NCBI GenBank assembly: GCA_003158855.1
Contig: PMLJ01000034.1
Location: 124,001-188,000 of the forward strand
DNA: 64,000 nucleotides
Direction: 5' to 3'
From: Acidimicrobiaceae bacterium
GTDB lineage: Bacteria > Actinomycetota > Acidimicrobiia > Acidimicrobiales > RAAP-2
The notes under the pieces are model-generated. The model saw only the letters and a list, made by a program, of their open reading frames with translations, did no database searches and was not told the origin of the DNA. Within the stretch, counting starts at the first letter, position 1; every line of letters starts with the position of its first letter. Shown piece by piece: positions 43,789-52,695 of the stretch. The translations under genes were made by a program, and so were the position numbers.

Positions 43789-44343
43789 ATGCGCAAATTT
43801 TCGATAGCGATATGCGTCTTGGCCTGCCTTTCTCCTTTGGTTCCCTTGTCGACGGCCTCACCTGCAATCGCGTCAAAGTCGATTCCAGTTTGTTCTTACG
43901 GCCAACTTGAGGTAGCCGTGGCTTGGGGGCCAGGTGCCGCCGCCGGCAACATCGGCATTCCATTCATAATTGCCAACATCAGCAAGTCCACGTGCACACT
44001 CCACGGCTATCCAAAACTGTTATTTTCGCCGTATCGATACAAGAATCATGCAATCAGGGTCACCCACAACGGTGGAATGATATTCACCAAAGTCAATCCG
44101 CGGCTTGTCACGATCAAGCCCGGCGGGGATGCTTCATTCGGACTCAACTATGGTGACGCAGCCAATCAAAGTGATCCGAATGGGGCACCTTGCCTCGTAC
44201 AGAACATATACGTGACGCTGCCAGTTCGCCCGGGCACCTTTAATCAGAACTTTGAGACGACGGTCAACTTCAATTTTTGTTTCACTGGTTTTGTGGTTGG
44301 GTTGACGTCAATTCAGCCCGGTCCGTTGCCCAAAGAGGGCTAA
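43789..44343 (+). CDS. Secreted DUF4232-like protein
   Basis: Signal peptide; CSYGQLEVAVAWGPGAAAGNIGIPFIIANISKSTCTLHGYPKLLF. Confidence 0.7.
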   Translation: MRKFSIAICVLACLSPLVPLSTASPAIASKSIPVCSYGQLEVAVAWGPGAAAGNIGIPFIIANISKSTCTLHGYPKLLFSPYRYKNHAIRVTHNGGMIFTKVNPRLVTIKPGGDASFGLNYGDAANQSDPNGAPCLVQNIYVTLPVRPGTFNQNFETTVNFNFCFTGFVVGLTSIQPGPLPKEG

Positions 44344-44392
44344 CACCGCTTCGCTTCAACGGGTCAGGGAGGATTGGTTTAGTCAGTGGGTA

Positions 44393-44438
44393 GCCGCCAG
44401 TGAGTGGTAGCAGACTTGTTGCGTCGGGCCTCCGACTC
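44393..44438 (+). repeat. Island repeat family copy 2
   Basis: GCCGCCAGTGAGTGGTAGCAGACTTGTTGCGTCGGGCCTCCGACTC. Confidence 0.8.
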
Positions 44439-44492
44439 GAATATTTCCGACTCAAACACTCTCCAATTCGCCGCCGCCGCTCTTCAAGGCAA

Positions 44493-45202
44493 TCAGGAGG
44501 CGAATCGTTGGACGGACCAGTCCCTTCCACTGTCGTGAGTCACGATCATCTCAGCAGTACCGGACGGTGACTCGGCGATTCCGATTCCGTCAGTCGTATT
44601 TACGAAGTGCAAGTAGGTAACGGGGCCGTTAAAGACAACGTGCGCATGCTTCCCCGCATCCCGACTCATCACCAGTTCCAGGCCAGAGCCAAGATCGTAC
44701 TGAAAGAAGAAGACATCGGGGGTTGGCGACGCAAGCGCGGAGAAATAGCCGCCTGCGCCGTGCAATTTGCGCACAGCGTGAAAGTTCGAGCCTGCGTCGT
44801 TCGACACGTTGAGCCACCACGAGCCCGGCGCTGCCCCTGGTGGGGCCGTCGGCGATGGTTGGGAGAACACGCCCCCAATTTCACAGACTGCTACGAGACG
44901 ACGGGCGTCACTCACCACAGGCACGACGTAGCTGTCACCCACGGACGTGCAAGGTGGCGACCACGCAGTCCACTGACCCTCTCGATTGAGACGCAAACTT
45001 CCCGTGATGCCACGATCGTTTCCCTCAACGAGCCAACCCGCGTGTCCGCTCACTACGATGTTGCCACTGGTCTCACTGCCACCGACGGGGGGCGGCAAAG
45101 GCGGTGTCGAGACGACGCTCCAGTGATCACTGTGAACCGGTGACTCCACTAGTACTGCGGTGAACTTGGGTCCTTCTCCCAGCAGATAGGCCTCATAATT
45201 GG
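44493..45202 (-). pseudogene. C-terminal part of an Asp-box/BNR-repeat protein interrupted by a transposon
   Basis: Asp-box-like VSNDAGSNFHAV, MSRDAGKHAHVV, VTHDSGRDWSVQ; frame open through the AATTGG target copy and continuous with 54366-54903. Confidence 0.88.
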
Positions 45203-45276
45203 AAAGATTCGGCGTTTGGTGGAGATTTTGGTTGATACAGGGTGGTTTTGGCCTAAATCGTCCGATTTAGTTGGGA
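45203..45276 (+). repeat. Left terminal inverted repeat
   Basis: AAAGATTCGGCGTTTGGTGGAGATTTTGGTTGAT...CGATTTAGTTGGGA. Confidence 0.92.
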
Positions 45277-45427
45277 AAACACACGTTGGTGCGAGCAACT
45301 CGGCCACCTGAGCCTGGGCTGGTACGCAACCTTCCGACACGAGCGATGCACACGTAAATAATCTTTGCTGCTTTGGGATACGAGGTGTGGGATGGTCCCA
45401 CTGTCTGGCGTGTACGGGTAAGACCTT

Positions 45428-45913
45428 TCACGCTTTGAGTTTGAGCTTCTTGCTGTACACCCTTCCGTGGATGGTCGAGGTCACGTAAGCGCGCACTTTG
45501 CTCTCACTGCCGCCGCCGCCGGTCGCTGCGTCAATCACGGTCGCGAGTTCCATCACGAAGTACGTTTCGTGGCCACCGTTTAGCGTGAAGGGCAGGGACG
45601 TTGGAGGCCTCGTGGCGTCGAGATCGACGAGTGTCGTCTTGTCAGGCATCTCGAAGCCCCACCCGGTCAGTTGGACTGGCGATCGACCGACGTTTTGCAC
45701 TGTGACCAACAAGTCCATCGCCGGCATCTCACGAACAGCGTCAAGGCCGAATGCCTGGCCAACTGCCACCTTGAGCTTAGGGCCTTCGTACAACCACGAA
45801 CGCCATTGCCACACGAGCGTGCCGAGTGCGATGCACAGCCCGATGATGGCAATGGTGAGAGTCACGGTAGAGAAACCATCCAACCTCATTGTTGCTGCTG
45901 TGGGCGGCTGCAA
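45428..45913 (-). CDS. Transposon cargo: membrane-anchored protein of unknown function
   Basis: N-terminal TM (TLTIAIIGLCIALGTLVWQW) followed by a beta-rich extracytoplasmic-like domain. Confidence 0.55.
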   Translation of the reverse strand: MQPPTAATMRLDGFSTVTLTIAIIGLCIALGTLVWQWRSWLYEGPKLKVAVGQAFGLDAVREMPAMDLLVTVQNVGRSPVQLTGWGFEMPDKTTLVDLDATRPPTSLPFTLNGGHETYFVMELATVIDAATGGGGSESKVRAYVTSTIHGRVYSKKLKLKA

Positions 45914-46168
45914 GCGTGATGGCCGGAACCCGAGTCAGCCGAATGGATGGCGATGTGCGTCGCGGTGCTGAACGACGACGTTTAGCTCGCGTCCTGTACA
46001 GCGCCGGAGTCATTCACGTTCAGCGCCACCGGTTGTCCCGATGGAGCGGCGTCAAGCACTATCTCGGCAGCGACCGAGATGATCTCTATCCGTGGTGCCG
46101 CCACTGCCCCCAACTTGACTACATCGTTGGGGCCATACTCCAGGTTCTCTTCTCTCATCGCGCTCTCG

Positions 46169-46327
46169 CTACTCGCCGTTGTCTGACGAAGGAGCAGCCG
46201 CTGGCGCAGGAGCAGGAGCAGTCTGTGTCTCGGCAGGAGACGGCTCGGGCCTTGGTATCCGTGGCACGGCTTGCGCCCCACGTGTGTGGTCCGGCTCAGC
46301 GATCTTGTTGTTTTGCTTCTCACTCAT
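46169..46327 (-). CDS. Transposon cargo: 52-aa Pro/Ala-rich small protein
   Basis: MSEKQNNKIAEPDHTRGAQAVPRIPRPEPSPAETQTAPAPAPAAAPSSDNGE; starts just after the membrane-protein stop. Confidence 0.35.
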   Translation of the reverse strand: MSEKQNNKIAEPDHTRGAQAVPRIPRPEPSPAETQTAPAPAPAAAPSSDNGE

Positions 46328-46329
46328 AC

Positions 46330-46752
46330 TTACCAAACTCCCTTTACGTTGAACATCAGATACAAAAACAGAAAAACGATTCCGAGTAGAAAGGCACCGC
46401 CGGAGGACAGGTTCAGTACCTTGATGCGCTTTCCGAGTTTCTTCTCTACGTCGTCGCTCTCCCCATTCTTGCTGAGCAGGTGCCGCTTGTGCTTTTGCTC
46501 GGCCAAGAAAGAAACCGCAACTGAGACTATGGCGAGGAGAAAGAACACCCACGACGCCATCAAGAGCACTGCCAAATGATGCTCCGCGGCACTCCCGCTG
46601 AAGAACGACACCGAAAGAGCGAGTATCCCAGATGAGACAGTCAAGATGAGCTTGTCAAACTCCCGGTATGAGTTCTCGAGCTCCGAACGCAGTTGAGCAA
46701 TGTAGTGGGGCTCGTCTATGAACTTGCCGCTGTTCGCGTCGGAATCACTCAT
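46330..46752 (-). CDS. Transposon cargo: three-TM small membrane protein coupled to res
   Basis: Start codon overlaps the res stop; TMs LILTVSSGILALSVSFFSG, LLMASWVFFLLAIVSVAVSF, GGAFLLGIVFLFLYLMF. Confidence 0.65.
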   Translation of the reverse strand: MSDSDANSGKFIDEPHYIAQLRSELENSYREFDKLILTVSSGILALSVSFFSGSAAEHHLAVLLMASWVFFLLAIVSVAVSFLAEQKHKRHLLSKNGESDDVEKKLGKRIKVLNLSSGGAFLLGIVFLFLYLMFNVKGVW

Positions 46753-49244
46753 TAGCGGAACACCTGTGATGCGGCGAGGAGGGAGGTCCAGTCTGCGGCG
46801 TTGCCGATCACGCTCTCGGAGGCAAGGATGTACGCCCACTTCGTGTCTGACACGCCAGAGTTATTGACGACGCCCAACCAGTCCTTTGCTGCATCACGTT
46901 TGGCGAGCACGGTCACGTCGCTCATCTCGCCGTCGGCCTTGCCTTCGACCACCCAATGCACGCCCGCGTTGTCGATAACGATGAAGTCGGGAATGTACGT
47001 GCGCGTTGCTGCACCTGTCGAATACGAGATAGCGAGTGGCACGTCGTTGGTCACGCGAGCCCACGCCTTCACCCCTGCCGAGGTGTCAAGTATCTCGGCG
47101 AGACGGAACTCAGCTGACCAGCTGTCGAACATCGCTGATGGATAGAACGACCTTGCCCAACCGTCGTAAGGGCGGTACTTCTCGAACGATGCACGGTCAG
47201 TGACCCTGTTGCGGTTGGTGGGCTTCACTGGCAGCCAGCGCCCTGGGTTGCCCTCGGGCCAGCGGTTGAGCCGGACCTCGGTGACCCTTTTCACCGGAGC
47301 GCTTGACTGCTTCGTAGCGAGCCATTCAGTTAGCGCGCTCGTGGCCAGACGTGCGTGCTCGGGACGCCACTGCGTGTTTTCATCGACGCCGGCACCCGCA
47401 AGGAATGCCTTGGCAATCGCATTGGCGGCGTTGGCCTCAGAGAGGGACTGCTCAACCGCGTTGGACGCGACGATGCGGTTCGTGAGGTCAGCTTGCACGG
47501 TTTCGATGGAAAGACGGTTCACGACTGTGGCGGTCGGCGCCCCAACTGAGTCGTCGGTGATGTGAACTTCCACTCCTCCGGCGGTGGTGCGCTCGACGTT
47601 GATGACTTTACGCACCAACGTGGGCGCGCTGTCCTTGGCGAACGTCCGACCGAGGGCCTCGGCCTCGACGGCGTTGATGCTCTTGAGCGAGTACCGCTCG
47701 CGTTCCCAGTGCTGGGAGAGCGCCGGAATGAAAAGAGGCAGTCGTACTCCGTCAATGTCACGAGGCGCCTCGGGATGTTGTAAGGCATCGTCACTCTGCG
47801 TAGCCTCCGCGAGTCGCGCCGCGACCGTGGAGATACCGCCAACCTGTCGAGTCTGCGGTTCTTCGTCGCCCTCAGACTCCACAGTCCCTTGAAGAAACAC
47901 GGCGAACTGAGCAGTTGGGTCATCAGTTGCGGCTGCGATACCGGATGCTGGCACCACACCAGCGGCTGTTGATACGACCGTTTCTGCCTCTTGTCGGCGC
48001 TGGCCGAGCGTCTGCGCGAGGAGTATGTCGGCGTTCTCGAGCAACTGCTTGAAGGAGTTGTGACTTAGCACCTCGACGGTATCGAGCATCGGGACATTGG
48101 TTCGCGAGCCATAGGGCAAGCGCATTCCACGGCCGAGAATCTGCTCGGTTAGGAGCTGACTCTCCATCGCACGGACCGACGCGATGACGTAGATGTTCTT
48201 CACGTCCCAGCCTTCTTTGAGCATCGCAACGCTGACGACGGCCCGGTACGGACTCGTCGGTTCTTCGAGAGCGTCAAGCAGTGGTAGCACTGTGTCCGGC
48301 TCCTTCGAGGTGATGAGCAGCACTTTGTCGGCGCTCCCGAGGAGGTCGGGTTGTGCGAGCGTGTCCTTAATCTCGTTGGCCTGCTCAATGGTCTGAGCAA
48401 CGACAAAGAGGATGGGCTGAATGAAAGCGTTGCCCGTGCCAGCACACCACGAGGTGAGGACCGAGACCTTGCCGTCGAGCAGTGCTACCGCGTCAGCCAT
48501 CTGGGTCCGTGTGTCCTTCACCCCATCGGGTCGTCCGACGAGTACCGGTATCTTCACGTAGCCGTCGGCGATGGCTTCGGCCAAGGTGTAGCGGTAGACG
48601 ATGCTTGCCTCGGGAGTGCTCTCGTCTGGAGTAGCAGTAAGCCCAACCAGCGCCACCGGATCGAGGTCAGCGATGGCTTCTGCGAACTTCTTTGCATTCC
48701 CGGCGTAGATGTGGTGTTCGTCCGCAATAATGACGAGGTCGTGTGCGCTGCGCAGGTAGTCCGACAACGACTGCCCGAGGGTCTCGTGTGGACGATGCGC
48801 CCGGCGGTTCTCCTTGGTATCAGGCTTGAGTAGCGACTGAACAGTGAAGACGAACACTTTCATCTCTCGGTCGTCGGTGAGGGCTTGCGCCACCGACCCG
48901 CTCTCGAAGTTGTCGAGGGTGATGACCATAGGCCGGCATTGCAACCCACGGATGTACTTGGCGTTGCCAGGCGTGAGGTTGGCGATGGTCTTGCGCTGGA
49001 TGGTGGTGCCTGGCGTGACGATGACGACGCTGCGAACACCCAGCCCATAGAGATAGTCGAGCAGGCCCGCTGCAATGAAGGTCTTGCCGACACCGGTTGC
49101 AATGTCAGCGACCATGAGTTCACCGTGCTCGGCGCCGTCAAGTGACTGGCCGAGCGCGTCCAGGCCGTTTCGGTTCGGCGGGCGAAGGTCGAGGGTGGTC
49201 GCAACGGTTTCGACGAGCGAGGGGTCGTAGGGCAGGTCAGCCAT
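46752..49244 (-). CDS. res: Type III-like restriction (Res) subunit: SF2 helicase plus PD-(D/E)XK nuclease
   Basis: ATGVGKT Walker A, IIADEHH box, LVGLTATPD, ILGRGMRLPYG; C-terminal PDFIVIDNAGVHWVVEGKADGEM nuclease motif. Confidence 0.88.
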   Translation of the reverse strand: MADLPYDPSLVETVATTLDLRPPNRNGLDALGQSLDGAEHGELMVADIATGVGKTFIAAGLLDYLYGLGVRSVVIVTPGTTIQRKTIANLTPGNAKYIRGLQCRPMVITLDNFESGSVAQALTDDREMKVFVFTVQSLLKPDTKENRRAHRPHETLGQSLSDYLRSAHDLVIIADEHHIYAGNAKKFAEAIADLDPVALVGLTATPDESTPEASIVYRYTLAEAIADGYVKIPVLVGRPDGVKDTRTQMADAVALLDGKVSVLTSWCAGTGNAFIQPILFVVAQTIEQANEIKDTLAQPDLLGSADKVLLITSKEPDTVLPLLDALEEPTSPYRAVVSVAMLKEGWDVKNIYVIASVRAMESQLLTEQILGRGMRLPYGSRTNVPMLDTVEVLSHNSFKQLLENADILLAQTLGQRRQEAETVVSTAAGVVPASGIAAATDDPTAQFAVFLQGTVESEGDEEPQTRQVGGISTVAARLAEATQSDDALQHPEAPRDIDGVRLPLFIPALSQHWERERYSLKSINAVEAEALGRTFAKDSAPTLVRKVINVERTTAGGVEVHITDDSVGAPTATVVNRLSIETVQADLTNRIVASNAVEQSLSEANAANAIAKAFLAGAGVDENTQWRPEHARLATSALTEWLATKQSSAPVKRVTEVRLNRWPEGNPGRWLPVKPTNRNRVTDRASFEKYRPYDGWARSFYPSAMFDSWSAEFRLAEILDTSAGVKAWARVTNDVPLAISYSTGAATRTYIPDFIVIDNAGVHWVVEGKADGEMSDVTVLAKRDAAKDWLGVVNNSGVSDTKWAYILASESVIGNAADWTSLLAASQVFR

Positions 49245-50913
49245 TGGTCTCTCCGGGTTGCGCGTCGGTCGCCGAGCGAAGCGTTCGTGTCAGTACATCG
49301 CGGGGTATCTTCAGCGCTCTCGAACCACGAGAGTACTTCGTAAGGTGGTCCGCGGCACCGGGCAACAGCGCGCCGGCCGCAAGCGTGAGCCTGGTATTTT
49401 CGGGTAGGCGGGCAATGAGGTCATCGATCTCTTCGATGCCGACCACGCCTGGGATGACTGCCAGCAACATACGGCCGCGGCGCCCACAGAACGGAGCGGC
49501 CTCTGGCGTGTAGGTGAAGCGCATCTGTCCGGACATCGCGCGCGACAGGTCGTCAGGGTCCACGCCCTCGCGAAGGAACACCATTCCCCCCGCACCAACT
49601 TCGTAGAGCGACGGCTCAACCATCACTGTTCTGAACCCTCCGCCACCGTCCCATTCGGCGCTCTTGGTAATGCCGCCAGGGTCGTCTCCACTAACGACCT
49701 TCGTTAGTCGGGGCGCAATAAACTCATTCACGTTATCGATGCTGAGTTCGGATGTCGCCCATTGACGCCCCATCTTGTGAGCAACAGCTGCCGTCGTTCC
49801 AGAGCCGGCGAATGGGTCGAACACAAGATCACCTGGGTTGCTTCCAATGTGGATGATGCGTTCGAGTAATCGTTCCGGCTTAGGCGTGGAGAAAGGCGTT
49901 GCACCTGGGAACAGTCGCATAATCTCTTTCTTCGCCTCGTCAGAGTGGCCGCATTCTGTGTGAGGCCACCAAGTGTTGGGTACGATGAGGGTTGCTTCGC
50001 TCAAATAACGCTTGATGGACGGCGCGCCCTTACCATCCTGACCAAAGTAAGCGCGGCCTGACTTTACGATGTCAAGCCATTGTTCCTCAGTGCGAGACCA
50101 ACATCTTCCCTCGGGCGGATAACGAACCACTCCAGCTGAGGTCGTAATGGGATAGGAGAGGTTCGCTCTGAGGTTCGGGGCGTCCCAGGGAATGGACCTC
50201 CAAGGACCGAGAGGGTCATTGTCGGGGTTGCGGTACTGCTTCGCTTGCTCTTCGGTGCGGAGCAGTCGGTTGCGGCTCTTGTTCCAACTGGCGACATTGG
50301 GTGAGTAGACGAGTATGTAGTTGTGAGAAACAGAAAGTCCAGCGTCGTTTGACCGGGAATACCTGTTCTGCCAAACCACTGTTGCGACAAACGCGTTGGC
50401 GCCAAACACTTCGTCGAGCAGGCACCGCATCCGATGGACCTCGGCGTCGTCAAGGTGCATCCAGACCGACCCGTCAGGTGCGAGGAGATCCTTCATCAGC
50501 ATCAGACGGTCCCGCATAAACGAGAGCCACGTGGCGTGTTCCATCCAGTCGTCGTAGTGCGTGAATGCCTGACCGGTGTTGAACGGCGGGTCGGCGTAGA
50601 TGAGCTTCACCTTGCCGCGGTAGCGGGCCGCGAACTCAGGTACTTCGCACATCACGCGCATCGCGTCAAAGCTGTCGCCGACGAAGACCGCGTTGTCGAG
50701 ATGCGGGTCCTTCTCATTGACATCGCCCACTGCATCGACGAAGCGTGTAAGGCGCACTTCGTTGGCCGCAGGGTGGTCGCGAGGAACCCAGACCGGCTTG
50801 CCGTCCTCGTCCTTCGGGACCAGGAGGAACTCGTCCTTGTGCGGCCAGGTCAGCTCGAGCTTCGGTCCGGCCATTGTCGCTCCTGGTTTGTCCTGTGGGG
50901 TGGCGATGGTCAT
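49237..50913 (-). CDS. mod: Type III-like DNA methyltransferase (Mod), beta-class N6-adenine
   Basis: ADPPFNTG (motif IV) precedes VFDPFAGSGTTAAVAHKMGR (motif I); RBS AGGAGG before ATG at 50913; 8-bp overlap with res. Confidence 0.88.
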   Translation of the reverse strand: MTIATPQDKPGATMAGPKLELTWPHKDEFLLVPKDEDGKPVWVPRDHPAANEVRLTRFVDAVGDVNEKDPHLDNAVFVGDSFDAMRVMCEVPEFAARYRGKVKLIYADPPFNTGQAFTHYDDWMEHATWLSFMRDRLMLMKDLLAPDGSVWMHLDDAEVHRMRCLLDEVFGANAFVATVVWQNRYSRSNDAGLSVSHNYILVYSPNVASWNKSRNRLLRTEEQAKQYRNPDNDPLGPWRSIPWDAPNLRANLSYPITTSAGVVRYPPEGRCWSRTEEQWLDIVKSGRAYFGQDGKGAPSIKRYLSEATLIVPNTWWPHTECGHSDEAKKEIMRLFPGATPFSTPKPERLLERIIHIGSNPGDLVFDPFAGSGTTAAVAHKMGRQWATSELSIDNVNEFIAPRLTKVVSGDDPGGITKSAEWDGGGGFRTVMVEPSLYEVGAGGMVFLREGVDPDDLSRAMSGQMRFTYTPEAAPFCGRRGRMLLAVIPGVVGIEEIDDLIARLPENTRLTLAAGALLPGAADHLTKYSRGSRALKIPRDVLTRTLRSATDAQPGETNG

Positions 50914-50979
50914 CAACATCCTCCTACGAGGTGCAGGTCGTGGGCCACCAGGAGCAGTGTCGGCCCGTGACATTGCAGG

Positions 50980-52695
50980 CTACCTGGCACGGCGGCTCCC
51001 GGCTCTGGGTGCGGCCACCTTGACGACGGTCGCGGCCGCTTCGCGAGCGGTCTTCTTCGCCGGCATTGCTGCTCGTCCGAGGATGGTGCTGTGAGGCCTT
51101 CGCACGTTCAGCGTGGTCGTCGGGTTCCGAGCGACTCGAGGTGCTGCATCCCTCACCCTGGTGAGGCGATTGCGGCGCTCGTCGAGACGCTCGAAGATGT
51201 GCGATGACTGGTTGGGGTAGCTCGCGAGAGACTCGTCGATGAGCGAGACCGCCTCGATCACGGGCGCTTTCGGGTCCACCGGTACCGCACCCCAGCTGCC
51301 ACCTTCGACCGCATCAACGACGGTCATCGAGGCGAGCATCTCGGCCAGACGCGGCGTGCGGCACCCGTCGTCCCACGCCTTGCGCAGGAGCCGGTAGGCC
51401 CACTCCCGGCCGCCCTCGACGCGACGAACGTCCGCCACTCGCGCGATGCCGTAGCCGGCGGCGTCGAGGTGACCTGCTCGTCGCAGCTCTCCGTAGAACC
51501 CTTCCTTCGGTCGCCCCCGCTTGCGCGCAACCTTCGGGTTGTAGCCGGCCAGGAACTCGCTGGCGCGCTTCTTCGAGGGCTTGGCGAACGGGTCGAACTT
51601 GTCCTGCACGAAGGCATCGACGCACCGACGAAGGACTCCGTCGAAGTCGCACGTGCCGCTCTCGTTGGCGCAGCGCTCGCAGGCGTCCTCTGGCGTGCAC
51701 GGTCCCAACCAGTCGAGATAGGGGGCCAGTTCGTTGCGGTACACCTCGAGAACGTACTCGGGGTCTTCGACTCGTCGTAGGGCTTGGCCCACACCGCGCA
51801 GCAGGCGGCCGATGGTCGCGCGGCTCAGCGTGTCGTCCGCGTCGATGGACGCGAGCGCCCACGTGGTGACCTGACGCGCGTGCGCCTGGGTGATGATGCC
51901 GTCTTCCATTCGCGTGGGCAAGATGGCGCAGTCCTCCCCGAGGCACACGTCGAGCGCCAGCGACCGACTTCGTCCGTCCGAGAGGTCCGCGAGGTGCGCC
52001 GATCGATGCGCGTCCGTGAGTTCGACTTCGGGCTCTACGGGCACGACCCAACTGCCGCCAGTCTCCCCGTCGTAGGTGACACACAGACCGTCGAGCACTG
52101 CTGCGAGGTCGATGGTCTTCTCGTCTTCGACGATGCGATGGAGCAACTCCACCGCGGCGGCGGCGGCCGCGGCGGTGTCGCCGAGTGCGGTGTGCGGCGC
52201 GGAGTTCGTCAGGCCGAGTGCGGCGAGCAGCGCCTCGAGGGACTTGCGCTCGGGGTGAACGTGGGCCGCCTCGACGAGCTTCGCCGTGTCGAGCAGTTGC
52301 AACGGCGGCAAGGTCAAACCAAGACGCCGGTACTCGCCGGCCAGCTTGTGAGCGTCGAAGCTCACCTTGTGCCCGATGAGCGTGAGGGTGTCGCCCTCGG
52401 GAGCGGTGAGCCACTGTGTCACTTCATCGACCAGCACGTCGAACGATGATGCGTCCTCGAGGAGGTCAGCGGTGAGTCCGTTCTTGGCAATGGCGCCGGG
52501 ATCCATTGGCACGTTCCCCGGGTTCACGAGCCAGAGTTTCGAGTCGGCTGCGATGCCATTGCGCAGTTCGATTACCGCGAGCGAGAGGATGCGCACGTCA
52601 CCGTAGAGCCCGTTCGTCTCGCAGTCCACGACGACCAGGCGCCGGCCCTTCACGTGCAGTTGTTTGGGCGACCGGCCCCGCTTGCTCGTCGCCAT
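50980..52695 (-). CDS. DnaQ-like (DEDD) 3'-5' exonuclease with C-terminal Cys-cluster and basic/AT-hook-like region
   Basis: RLVVVDCETNGLYGDVRILSLAVIE, IGHKVSFDAHKLAGEYRRLG, APHTALGDTAAAAAAAVELL; CTPEDACERCANESGTC; KRGRPKEGFYGELRR; basic C-terminus. Confidence 0.8.
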   Translation of the reverse strand: MATSKRGRSPKQLHVKGRRLVVVDCETNGLYGDVRILSLAVIELRNGIAADSKLWLVNPGNVPMDPGAIAKNGLTADLLEDASSFDVLVDEVTQWLTAPEGDTLTLIGHKVSFDAHKLAGEYRRLGLTLPPLQLLDTAKLVEAAHVHPERKSLEALLAALGLTNSAPHTALGDTAAAAAAAVELLHRIVEDEKTIDLAAVLDGLCVTYDGETGGSWVVPVEPEVELTDAHRSAHLADLSDGRSRSLALDVCLGEDCAILPTRMEDGIITQAHARQVTTWALASIDADDTLSRATIGRLLRGVGQALRRVEDPEYVLEVYRNELAPYLDWLGPCTPEDACERCANESGTCDFDGVLRRCVDAFVQDKFDPFAKPSKKRASEFLAGYNPKVARKRGRPKEGFYGELRRAGHLDAAGYGIARVADVRRVEGGREWAYRLLRKAWDDGCRTPRLAEMLASMTVVDAVEGGSWGAVPVDPKAPVIEAVSLIDESLASYPNQSSHIFERLDERRNRLTRVRDAAPRVARNPTTTLNVRRPHSTILGRAAMPAKKTAREAAATVVKVAAPRAGSRRAR

